Below are positions 41,385 to 49,126 of a DNA stretch of 64,000 bases, in pieces. This DNA comes from JAIEPX01 sp963725255 (GTDB lineage: Bacteria > Pseudomonadota > Gammaproteobacteria > JAIEPX01). The position numbers and the translations under genes are program-made. Location: positions 191,471-255,470 of the forward strand of contig CAVRXV010000009.1 in the NCBI GenBank assembly GCA_963725255.1. Direction: 5' to 3'. The notes below the pieces were generated by a model that ran no database searches, had not been told where the DNA came from, and saw only the letters and a list, made by a program, of their open reading frames with translations. Position 1 is the stretch's first letter; each line of letters begins with the position of its first letter.

Positions 41385-42899
41385 ATGTCACGAGCTAAAT
41401 TGCCTTTGAAAGAATCGATAGAATTGTTCGAGCGTGCTATTACATTCCCAAGCGATGAAGCGCTATATTTTCAGCTCGAAGGACTCGAAGATAGAACTAA
41501 ATTTGCGATTGCTCAATGGTGCCGAAATGAGGACGGGTATTCCCTACTTCACGCACTGGTTTACAGATGGAGCAATGATATTCGAGGCCGGCTCCTTGAT
41601 TTTCTATTAAACAAGGGCGCCAGTAAAAATATCGATGTTTATCATCAGTTTGCACCGACATGTTACCTTACTCCATTAACTTATGCTGCGCTTCTAACTA
41701 CAGATAAAAAACTTCTAAATCGCTTACTTGAGATTTCTCATCACCGTGCCGATATTCTTCGAGATGCACTGGATCAGAGAGACGCAAGTTCACTAGTTGA
41801 ATCATTTCTCGCTGATTATGAAGAGATAAGAAATTCCGTCAATTCGCCAAGCCAAGAAAATCGACCAGCGCCTCTTCTAAAAGCCGCCCGAAAACGTAAT
41901 TTAAAGGCATTCAATCATTTAATTCGCACAAAAAATAATGGTGGTACTGCTGATCCGACTATCCTCACGGTAGATGGGAATAACATTCTTCACGAAATGG
42001 TTTTAGGTATTGCTGAAAATAATCCTGATGGTACAGCACCGCTTTCAGATGAAGATCAAGACTTTTTTGAAAGGCTCTTAACTAGTCGTGATTGTAAAGC
42101 GAATCCCTTTGCAAAAAATAACGCTGGAAAATCTCCCATCACCCTCGCCTGCGAATTGGGTCAAAATGCATTAATTGCGCGCTTTTTCCAAATAAAGGGA
42201 TTCCAGTTTGGATTTACAGCAGAATCAAATTGTCAGATTGAAGCTGTAAAAAGTAAAATTACCAAACTACCAAACAGCAAATTGAAAGATCAATTAATGT
42301 CAAACCTTGAACAATTCACAGAAGACCTTAATAAAATTAAACTTGCTGACCTCAGCCTACATATTCCTGTTAAAACAGTATGTTCCGTTGAAGAGTTAAT
42401 TGAGACTGTTAAAAAGATTTCTAAAATAACGGGGCTTCTTTTTGAGTTAGAAAAACTTACTGATTCGTTATCTTCCGCAAAAACCCCCGATGATTTTAAT
42501 AACGCCAAAAACACATTCGTTCAAAATTGCGAAGGTAAATTGTACTCTGAGAAAGTTCAAGATCGTTATAATGCTTTGATCGGTGTTCTCATCGGTCTAG
42601 TCATTGCTGCGGTAATTGTCAGTACCTTACTACTCTTCGCCACCGGGGGGATTGCTACTTTTGGGGCCGCTAAAATTATTTCCTTCGTCGCCGAAAACAT
42701 TGCCATTTCACTCGCCGGAGGCGCAGTTGCAGCCTTTATCGTAGGCAGTCTTGGATATTGTGGTTACCATTACAGCGATGCGGCTACCTGGCGTGCGGAC
42801 TTCTTCGCTGCCGGCTCTGCGGTCGAGACTCATGTCGAAAACACTTTCGCTCCAACGTACGATGACGATGGTTCAGTCCCTTTAATTCAGAGTAAATAA
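41385..42899 (+). CDS. Ankyrin-like protein with C-terminal membrane hairpin, candidate effector
   Basis: 504 residues from ATG 41385 (GAGGA ribosome site; the frame opens at 41349). The N-terminal ~270 residues contain degenerate ankyrin repeats: EDGYSLLHALVYRW...LLDFLLNKGAS, YLTPLTYAALLTTDKKLLNRLL, PLLKAARKRNLKAFNHLI and NNILHEMV, then GKSPITLACELGQNALIARFF. A helical region follows, then two hydrophobic segments (residues ~400-425 GVLIGLVIAAVIVSTLLLFA and ~445-465 LAGGAVAAFIVGSLGYCGY) and a short polar tail. Eukaryote-type ankyrin proteins with membrane hairpins are common secreted effectors in Legionellales; secretion is inferred. No paralogue in the window, though its tail style resembles the 49-60 kb family. 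Confidence 0.7.
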   Translation: MSRAKLPLKESIELFERAITFPSDEALYFQLEGLEDRTKFAIAQWCRNEDGYSLLHALVYRWSNDIRGRLLDFLLNKGASKNIDVYHQFAPTCYLTPLTYAALLTTDKKLLNRLLEISHHRADILRDALDQRDASSLVESFLADYEEIRNSVNSPSQENRPAPLLKAARKRNLKAFNHLIRTKNNGGTADPTILTVDGNNILHEMVLGIAENNPDGTAPLSDEDQDFFERLLTSRDCKANPFAKNNAGKSPITLACELGQNALIARFFQIKGFQFGFTAESNCQIEAVKSKITKLPNSKLKDQLMSNLEQFTEDLNKIKLADLSLHIPVKTVCSVEELIETVKKISKITGLLFELEKLTDSLSSAKTPDDFNNAKNTFVQNCEGKLYSEKVQDRYNALIGVLIGLVIAAVIVSTLLLFATGGIATFGAAKIISFVAENIAISLAGGAVAAFIVGSLGYCGYHYSDAATWRADFFAAGSAVETHVENTFAPTYDDDGSVPLIQSK

Positions 42900-42977
42900 A
42901 GACCAAGGGAATCTAAGATAAGGAGTTGGACTGTAACGGCGATTGCGAGAGCGCAGCGAATAAAAAATTCTTTTTAA

Positions 42978-43469
42978 TCAACGGATTACGAAGCGTCTTC
43001 TATAGTCACGCATGAGGATAAAAATCCACGGCCACAAAAGCCCCGTCGTAATCGACGGCACCCAAAACTGCCATGACAAAGGCGCCTGCCCCATCAACCC
43101 CTGCATCCAAAACAACAACACCAAATAACACAACGACAACAAAACAATCACACCCACCTGCTGCCACATCGGAAACAACCGAATACGCGTATACAACTTA
43201 CTGATCACAAAAACCGCCACCGTCAAACCCAACGCATTCTCACCCAACAACGTCCCCAGCAAAACATCCAACAAAATTCCCACACACCACGCCGCCCCAA
43301 TACTAAAACGCTCTGGCAATGCCAAAGACCAATAAAAAACCACAGCCGGCACCCACAACGGTCGGACCCACCCAGCCCAAAACGGCAAAGGCAAAATCGT
43401 CAACATCATCGCAATGACAATCGACAAAATAATAAAAAACCAAGAACGAAAAATCATTGAATAACCCAC
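42978..43469 (-). CDS. mreD: Rod shape-determining protein MreD
   Basis: Small inner-membrane subunit of the MreBCD cell-elongation complex. About five hydrophobic helices in 163 residues: FFIILSIVIAMMLTILPLPF, PAVVFYWSLALPERFSIG, CVGILLDVLLGTLLGENALG and so on, the normal MreD pattern. The end, LMRDYRRRFVIR, is basic. It may start at ATG 43469 or four codons later (43457). It follows mreC by 4 bp. An R1-like scrap (AAGGAGTTGGACT, 42921-42933) lies beyond its stop. Confidence 0.88.
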   Translation of the reverse strand: MGYSMIFRSWFFIILSIVIAMMLTILPLPFWAGWVRPLWVPAVVFYWSLALPERFSIGAAWCVGILLDVLLGTLLGENALGLTVAVFVISKLYTRIRLFPMWQQVGVIVLLSLCYLVLLFWMQGLMGQAPLSWQFWVPSITTGLLWPWIFILMRDYRRRFVIR

Positions 43470-43473
43470 TCAA

Positions 43474-44259
43474 TTACCCACTCGGCCAGACTAACAAAAC
43501 CTGACGACTACTATCCAAATGAGCACTCGGATAAACCGTAATCTGCGAAAAACGCTCCCCTGGTCTATGGACCACCTCAGAAACCACACCTACAGGATAA
43601 GAAACAGGAAACCGATTCCCTAAACCTGAAGTCTCCAACGAATCACCCACCTGAAAATCGGCTGTATCAGGCACAAACAACAACTGCAAATCATTACTCA
43701 CACCCTGTCCTGTTGCAATCGCTCGACTGCCCGTTCGAGTACTTTGCACAGGCACCGCACTGCGAGAATCCGAAATTAACAACACCCGACTCGAATCATG
43801 ACTTACCTCAATCACCTGCCCCATCACTCCATACGAATCCAATACCGCCTGCCCCACCACCACATGATCCTTCTGCCCTCTATTTAAAACCACCTGCCGA
43901 GTAAAAGGTGCTAAATCAACCGCTAACAATTCAGCCACCAACATCTTACCACTGACCTTTTGCGAAGCTCCAAGCAGTGCACGTAACTGATCATTTTCCT
44001 GATGAAGTGCCTCCAACTTCTGAAGCTTTGCACGCAAAATCAACTGCTCCGTTTTCAAATTAATATTTTCAGCCGCATAATTTTGTTGCTCAGAAAGATT
44101 ATTTTGAACCCAATTAATAAGACGTGCCGGAGTATCCACCATCGTTCGTATAGGTGAAATAAAAGAGGTTAAAACGGAACGTGATTGAGCAAGATATTGA
44201 TACTGATGATCAACCACCATCAGTACCAATGAAGCTATCACTAGAGCTACTAAGCGCAA
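43474..44259 (-). CDS. mreC: Rod shape-determining protein MreC
   Basis: Periplasmic scaffold of the elongasome, 261 residues: one N-terminal membrane helix (VALVIASLVLMVVDHQY), a coiled coil (residues ~60-95, NINLKTEQLILRAKLQKLEAL) and two beta-barrel domains with VVLNRGQKDHVVVGQAVL, GVMGQVIEVSHDSSRVLLISD and GDSLETSGLGNRFPVSYPVG. Full length for the family. It lies between mreB and mreD in one operon. Confidence 0.93.
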   Translation of the reverse strand: MRLVALVIASLVLMVVDHQYQYLAQSRSVLTSFISPIRTMVDTPARLINWVQNNLSEQQNYAAENINLKTEQLILRAKLQKLEALHQENDQLRALLGASQKVSGKMLVAELLAVDLAPFTRQVVLNRGQKDHVVVGQAVLDSYGVMGQVIEVSHDSSRVLLISDSRSAVPVQSTRTGSRAIATGQGVSNDLQLLFVPDTADFQVGDSLETSGLGNRFPVSYPVGVVSEVVHRPGERFSQITVYPSAHLDSSRQVLLVWPSG

Positions 44260-44320
44260 GCTAAGTAGCGAATCTCGTTTGAATAAAACCTTAATAACGC
44301 TACTCCTTTCGCCTTACGGA

Positions 44321-45364
44321 TCAATCGCTTGCAAGAAATCCTTCGCCTAATTTATCAATCAATTCCAGCGCTCGACCACCTCCAAGCGCAACGCAAGTCA
44401 GTGGATCCTCAGCGACGATCACAGGCAATCCAGTTTCTTCCATTAACAATCGATCGAGATCTTTCAGCAAGGCACCACCACCAGTTAAAACCATACCCGT
44501 TTCTGCAATATCCGAGGCTAATTCAGGAGGTGATTGCTCAAGAGCACTACGTACTGCACCAATAATACCCGACAACGGTTCTTGTAAAGCTTCAAGAATT
44601 TCATTGCTATTCAATGTGAAACTACGCGGGACTCCTTCGGCCAAGTTTCGACCACGCACATCGATCTCGCGCACTTCCGTACTCGGAAATGCGGCGCCTA
44701 ATTCATGTTTAATTCGTTCTGCGGTTGCATCACCAATTAATGTTCCGTAATTACGACGAACATAATTCACGATGGCTTCATCAAATCGATCGCCACCAAT
44801 ACGCACAGACGCTGAATACACTATACCACTCAGTGATATGATAGCGACTTCAGTCGTACCACCACCAATATCCACCACCATTGATCCGCGCGCTTCTTCC
44901 ACAGGCAAACCAGCACCCATTGCTGCGGCCATCGGTTCTTCAATTAAAAACACCTCTCTCGCGCCGGCTCCCATCGCAGATTCACGAATCGCACGACGTT
45001 CTACTTGAGTTGAACCACAAGGCACACACACCAATACTCGAGGACTGGGTTTTAAAAAGCGATTTTGATGCACTTTACTTATAAAGTGCTGTAACATTTT
45101 TTCTGTAATATTAAAATCAGCAATCACACCATCTTTTAACGGTCGCGTTGCCGTAATATTTGCGGGTGTTCGTCCCAACATGCGTTTTGCTTCTAATCCT
45201 ACAGCAACCACAACATTGCCCGAACTGCCATCTCCTCGACGAACCGCCACCACAGAAGGTTCATTCAGCACAATACCTTGGTTTGGTACATAAATTAATG
45301 TATTGGCTGTACCTAAATCGATTGATAGATCATTTGAGAATCTGCCACGAAAACCTTTAAACAT
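44321..45364 (-). CDS. mreB: Rod shape-determining protein MreB (actin homologue)
   Basis: Cytoskeletal ATPase that organises lateral wall synthesis. 347 residues from ATG 45364 (MFKGFRGRFSNDLSIDLGTA), preceded by AGAGGTAAG; the frame continues upstream to 45424 without matching the family. Actin-fold motifs: IDLGTANTLIYVPNQGIV (phosphate 1), VVDIGGGTTEVAIISLSGIV (phosphate 2), GMVLTGGGALLKDLDRLL (adenosine). It is the first gene of the mreBCD operon, which shows that the cells are rod-forming or retain the elongasome. Confidence 0.97.
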   Translation of the reverse strand: MFKGFRGRFSNDLSIDLGTANTLIYVPNQGIVLNEPSVVAVRRGDGSSGNVVVAVGLEAKRMLGRTPANITATRPLKDGVIADFNITEKMLQHFISKVHQNRFLKPSPRVLVCVPCGSTQVERRAIRESAMGAGAREVFLIEEPMAAAMGAGLPVEEARGSMVVDIGGGTTEVAIISLSGIVYSASVRIGGDRFDEAIVNYVRRNYGTLIGDATAERIKHELGAAFPSTEVREIDVRGRNLAEGVPRSFTLNSNEILEALQEPLSGIIGAVRSALEQSPPELASDIAETGMVLTGGGALLKDLDRLLMEETGLPVIVAEDPLTCVALGGGRALELIDKLGEGFLASD

Positions 45365-45483
45365 CTTCTTACCTCTTTGTAAAACTCGATTTAACCTGGT
45401 ATGTGATACCCAAGCTGTGTGCAAACTCTAGCGGAAAAACAGTATAAAGAGAAGAGGAAAATGAAGGGAAAAAATGAATGCGG

Positions 45484-45510
45484 CAGATCTTAGATTTGAC
45501 CCCTTTCCCC
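45484..45510. repeat. Solo R3 end
   Basis: CAGATCTTAGATTTGACCCC followed by TTTCCCC matches the outer end of the R3 palindrome at 55371-55447. Only one arm is present, in the divergent mreB-gatC promoter region. Confidence 0.5.
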
Positions 45511-45550
45511 TAAATCTCTATACTCACTTTTTTATCAATGGAACAAGCCC

Positions 45551-45865
45551 ATGGCTCTCACTGAATCCGACGTCAAAAATGTTGCACATCTCGCGCGCAT
45601 TGCTCTAACACCGAATGAAATTCCCACGCACGTAAAAAATCTCTCTAAAATTCTTGAGCTCGTTGAACAAATGAATGCCGTCGACACCACAGGCATCGAA
45701 CCCATGGCACACCCCCAAGACATCACTCAGCCTCTTAGAGAAGACGTTGTTACTGAAACGAACCAACGTGAAAAAATGCAACGCTGTGCTCCGCTCACTG
45801 AAGCAGGACTTTATCTCGTACCCAAAGTGATCGAAGATCGCATTGCTGAAACTACAGAATCTTAA
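45551..45865 (+). CDS. gatC: Asp/Glu-tRNA amidotransferase subunit C
   Basis: Small scaffold subunit of GatCAB, 104 residues: MALTESDVKNVAHLARIALT, a typical opening, then LSKILELVEQMNAVDTTGIEPMAHP and REDVVTE, the family signature. It is first in the order gatC-gatA-gatB and lies 8 bp before gatA. Confidence 0.95.
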   Translation: MALTESDVKNVAHLARIALTPNEIPTHVKNLSKILELVEQMNAVDTTGIEPMAHPQDITQPLREDVVTETNQREKMQRCAPLTEAGLYLVPKVIEDRIAETTES

Positions 45866-45873
45866 GGATTATC

Positions 45874-47328
45874 ATGAGCTTAGAAAATAAAACTCTAGCA
45901 GAACTTTCACATGATCTTGCGGCAAAAAAAATTTCCAGCGTCGAAGTCACTCAATTTTATTTGGATCGAATCGCTCAACATAATCCAGTACTAAATGCTT
46001 TTATTACGGTATGCAATGAATCGGCATTAGCCGCAGCCAAAGAAGCTGACAAAAAAATCGCCAGCGGTCAAGCGGGCCCTCTTACCGGTATACCCTATGC
46101 CCACAAAGATATTTTTTGCACGGACGGCATTAAAACTTCGTGCGGATCCAAAATGCTCGATAACTTCATCGCGCCTTACGATGCAACTGTCACTACTAAA
46201 TTCAAAAACGCTGGTATGGTGATGGTCGGAAAAACCAATATGGATGAATTTGCGATGGGCTCATCCAACGAAAATAGTTTTTACGGCCCCGTGAAAAATC
46301 CTTGGGATCTTACCCGAATTCCTGGTGGATCATCAGGAGGATCTGCAGCTGCAGTCGCAGCACGATTAATACCTGCTGCAACCGGAACAGACACCGGCGG
46401 CTCGATTCGTCAGCCTGCGTCTATGTGCAACATTACGGGCATCAAACCAACCTACGGAAGAGTCTCCCGTTTTGGAATGATCGCTTTCGCATCCAGTCTT
46501 GATCAAGGCGGCCCTTTTGCGCAAACCTCTGAAGATACAGCACTCCTTTTAAATGTGATGGCCGGGCACGATGAAAAAGACTCAACGAGCGTGAATAGAG
46601 ATGTTCCCGATTACACAGCTGATTTAAATAAACCTCTAGCAGGCCTCACAATTGGTTTTCCCAAAGAACATTTCGCCAGCGGACTCGAAAACGATGTCTC
46701 TGTTGTTATTCAAGAAGCCATCAATGAATTAAAAAAAATGGGCGCAACAGTTAAAGAAATTAGTTTGCCCAACACGCATCTTGCGGTCCCTGCGTATTAT
46801 GTGATTGCACCTGCAGAATGCTCTTCTAATTTAGCGCGCTTTGACGGTGTTCGTTATGGTTATCGTTGTGAAAATCCCAAAAATCTAGACGACCTGTATT
46901 GTCGTAGTCGCGGCGAAGGATTTGGGCAAGAAATTAAACGGCGCATTATAGTTGGAACTTATGCATTATCATCAGGTTATTACGATGCGTATTATTTAAG
47001 AGCGCAAAAAATTCGACGACTCATCTGCAACGATTATCAAAATGCGTTTAATTCAGTTGATATTATAGTAGGTCCAACAGCGCCCTCGCCCGCTTTCAAA
47101 TTGGGTGAAAAAGTAGATGATCCTGTGAGCATGTATCTTTCAGATATTTATACCATTGGTGTAAATCTTGCCGGATTACCAGGAATGTCGATCCCGGCTG
47201 GCTTCGCGAGAAGTTGTCCTGTTGGTTTACAATTAATCGCTAACTACTTTGAAGAATCTCGATTATTTAATGTCGCTCATCAGTTCCAACAAGCAACTGA
47301 TTGGCACAGCAAAAGGTGTCAGATCTAG
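45874..47328 (+). CDS. gatA: Asp/Glu-tRNA amidotransferase subunit A
   Basis: Glutaminase subunit that releases ammonia for transamidation of misacylated Glu-tRNAGln or Asp-tRNAAsn. Amidase signature with the Ser-cisSer-Lys triad: GIPYAHKDIF (Lys), IPGGSSGGSAAAVAARL (both Ser region) and ATGTDTGGSIRQPASMCNI (nucleophile). 484 residues, normal length. The last codons (KRCQI) and the stop codon fall inside a scrap of the R3 palindrome (AAAGGTGTCAGATCTAG), so the natural C-terminus has been replaced or trimmed by a repeat insertion, probably harmlessly. Confidence 0.96.
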   Translation: MSLENKTLAELSHDLAAKKISSVEVTQFYLDRIAQHNPVLNAFITVCNESALAAAKEADKKIASGQAGPLTGIPYAHKDIFCTDGIKTSCGSKMLDNFIAPYDATVTTKFKNAGMVMVGKTNMDEFAMGSSNENSFYGPVKNPWDLTRIPGGSSGGSAAAVAARLIPAATGTDTGGSIRQPASMCNITGIKPTYGRVSRFGMIAFASSLDQGGPFAQTSEDTALLLNVMAGHDEKDSTSVNRDVPDYTADLNKPLAGLTIGFPKEHFASGLENDVSVVIQEAINELKKMGATVKEISLPNTHLAVPAYYVIAPAECSSNLARFDGVRYGYRCENPKNLDDLYCRSRGEGFGQEIKRRIIVGTYALSSGYYDAYYLRAQKIRRLICNDYQNAFNSVDIIVGPTAPSPAFKLGEKVDDPVSMYLSDIYTIGVNLAGLPGMSIPAGFARSCPVGLQLIANYFEESRLFNVAHQFQQATDWHSKRCQI

Positions 47329-47330
47329 GG

Positions 47331-47431
47331 GAAGGTGTCAGATCTAAGATTAATACATTCTTTGGCTTGTGGTATGGAAAATGAAAAAGTACCAGACTTA
47401 AGAATGTATTAATCTTAGATCTGACACCTTC
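47331..47431. repeat. R3 palindromic element with perfect 32-bp arms
   Basis: Arms 47331-47362 (starting GAAGGTGTCAGATCTAAG) and 47400-47431 are exact reverse complements, separated by 37 bp. A second partial end (AAGGTGTCAGATCTAG) stands just before it at 47313-47328. It lies in the 129-bp gap between gatA and gatB and would form a very stable hairpin in the gatCAB mRNA, without a T-run. Confidence 0.9.
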
Positions 47432-47457
47432 CTCTCACCTAACATGAGGCATAGTAT

Positions 47458-48897
47458 ATGGAATGGGAAACAGTCATTGGTTTAGAAGTGCACGTACAAT
47501 TGTCGACGCAATCAAAAATTTTTTCAGGTGCAGCTACTGCCTATGGCGCTGATCCTAATACTCAAGCGTGCGCAATTGATTTAGGCATGCCCGGCGTATT
47601 ACCCGTTTTAAATAAAAAAGCCGTAGAAAAGGCCATCATGTTTGGGCTCAGTATTGATGCTGAAATTGCACACAAATCTGTTTTTGCACGAAAAAATTAT
47701 TTTTATCCGGATTTACCCAAAGGGTATCAAATTAGTCAATTTGAACTTCCCATAGTCGGCAAAGGTCATCTCGATATTCAATTGGATGAACATACTTTAA
47801 AACGAATCGGGATTACACGTGCACATTTAGAAGAAGATGCAGGCAAATCACTGCATGAAGATTTTCACGGCCAATCCGGAATTGATTTAAATCGCGCGGG
47901 CACACCCCTGCTCGAAATTGTGTCTGAACCCGATATGCGTTCGGCAAAAGAAGCCATCGCCTATTTAAAAACCCTGCACAGCCTTGTGCGATATTTGGAT
48001 ATCAGCGATGGAAATATGCAAGAAGGTTCTTTCCGTTGTGATGCGAACGTTTCGGTTCGTCCTAAAGGTGAAACAAAATTTGGCACTCGTGCCGAAATTA
48101 AAAATGTGAATTCATTCCGATTTGTAGAGCGCGCAATTAATTATGAAGTCGCTAGGCAAATTGAACTGCTAGAAAGTGGCGGAAAAGTCGTTCAAGAAAC
48201 GCGATTATACGATGCGGAACGTAACGAAACGCGCTCGATGCGCGGAAAAGAAGAAGCCAACGATTATCGTTATTTTCCTGATCCCGATTTATTACCGCTG
48301 GTGTTGGATGATCAAACTATTCAAGCCATTCGAACCACTCTTCCCGAATTGCCGTGGCAGCGTCGTGAACGTTTTCAAACTGATTTTGGATTAAGTCATT
48401 ACGATGCGCATTGCTTATCCGTAGCTCGCGAAATGGCGGATTTTTTTGAATCCACTGTTAAAGCTACCAAAGCAACGCCTAAAATTACAGCCAATTGGGT
48501 GCTGGGTGATTTCTCTGCCTTTTTAAATAAAGATCAAAAAGAAATTACTGAAAGTCCTTTATCTCCTGAACAACTCGCGCAATTACTTGATCGAATCGCC
48601 GACAACACCATATCGGGCAAAATTGCCAAAACTGTTTTCGAAGCCATGTGGGCAGGCGAAGGCGATGCCGATGCTGATAATATCATCGCTGCTCAAGGTC
48701 TTACTCAAATTACTGACACCAGTGCCATTGAAAAAATTATTGATGATATTATCGCGAGCAATCCCGATCAATTAGCGCAATACCGTGCAGGCGCCGAAAA
48801 ATTATTTGGTTATTTTGTGGGACAAGTGATGAAAGCCACTCAGGGTAAAGCGAATCCTCAGCAGGTTAATGATCTGCTCAAGAAAAAATTAGGGTGA
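47458..48897 (+). CDS. gatB: Asp/Glu-tRNA amidotransferase subunit B
   Basis: tRNA-binding kinase/amidotransferase subunit, 479 residues. MEWETVIGLEVHVQLSTQSK, FARKNYFYPDLPKGYQISQ, DLNRAGTPLLEIVSEPDMRS, DGNMQEGSFRCDANVSVRP, TRAEIKNVNSFRFVERAI and SMRGKEEANDYRYFPDPDL are the standard GatB motifs; the C-terminal YqeY-like domain (~350-479) is complete. It is read through from gatCA across an R3 hairpin. A GatCAB system implies indirect formation of Gln- or Asn-tRNA. Confidence 0.96.
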   Translation: MEWETVIGLEVHVQLSTQSKIFSGAATAYGADPNTQACAIDLGMPGVLPVLNKKAVEKAIMFGLSIDAEIAHKSVFARKNYFYPDLPKGYQISQFELPIVGKGHLDIQLDEHTLKRIGITRAHLEEDAGKSLHEDFHGQSGIDLNRAGTPLLEIVSEPDMRSAKEAIAYLKTLHSLVRYLDISDGNMQEGSFRCDANVSVRPKGETKFGTRAEIKNVNSFRFVERAINYEVARQIELLESGGKVVQETRLYDAERNETRSMRGKEEANDYRYFPDPDLLPLVLDDQTIQAIRTTLPELPWQRRERFQTDFGLSHYDAHCLSVAREMADFFESTVKATKATPKITANWVLGDFSAFLNKDQKEITESPLSPEQLAQLLDRIADNTISGKIAKTVFEAMWAGEGDADADNIIAAQGLTQITDTSAIEKIIDDIIASNPDQLAQYRAGAEKLFGYFVGQVMKATQGKANPQQVNDLLKKKLG

Positions 48898-48901
48898 TTA
48901 T

Positions 48902-48999
48902 GTGCCACAGGATGTAAACGTCCATATTTCGCCTATCTCAGGTGGAAATATTTCCACCCGACCTAGACAAAATCTGAACGTTTTAGCCACTTTAGCTTA
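48902..48999. repeat. R2 element, copy C (short, inverted)
   Basis: Reverse-complement relative of the R2 copies at 35511 and 53143, sharing GTAAACGTCCATATTTCG and CAAAATCTGAACGTTTTAGC, but with the central ~60 bp replaced by the palindrome GGTGGAAATATTTCCACC. With copy B it brackets the first two paralogues of the membrane-protein family. Confidence 0.7.
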
Positions 49000-49059
49000 G
49001 GGGCTAATACTTACAGATAATCTCATAATGAGTGTCTTAAAATTCCTCTAAAAAATCGC

Positions 49060-49088
49060 TTTACCTCTTCTAGTGCCCGTAATACAAT
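49060..49088 (+). promoter_or_regulatory. Promoter of membrane paralogue 1
   Basis: TTTACC (49060-49065), 17 nt, TACAAT (49083-49088). The same form, TTTAC plus one base, 17 nt, then TACAAT or TAGAAT, precedes paralogues 2 and 4. Confidence 0.55.
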
Positions 49089-49126
49089 GACAAACAATTT
49101 TTAACATAAATAGACAGGAGTCAATT

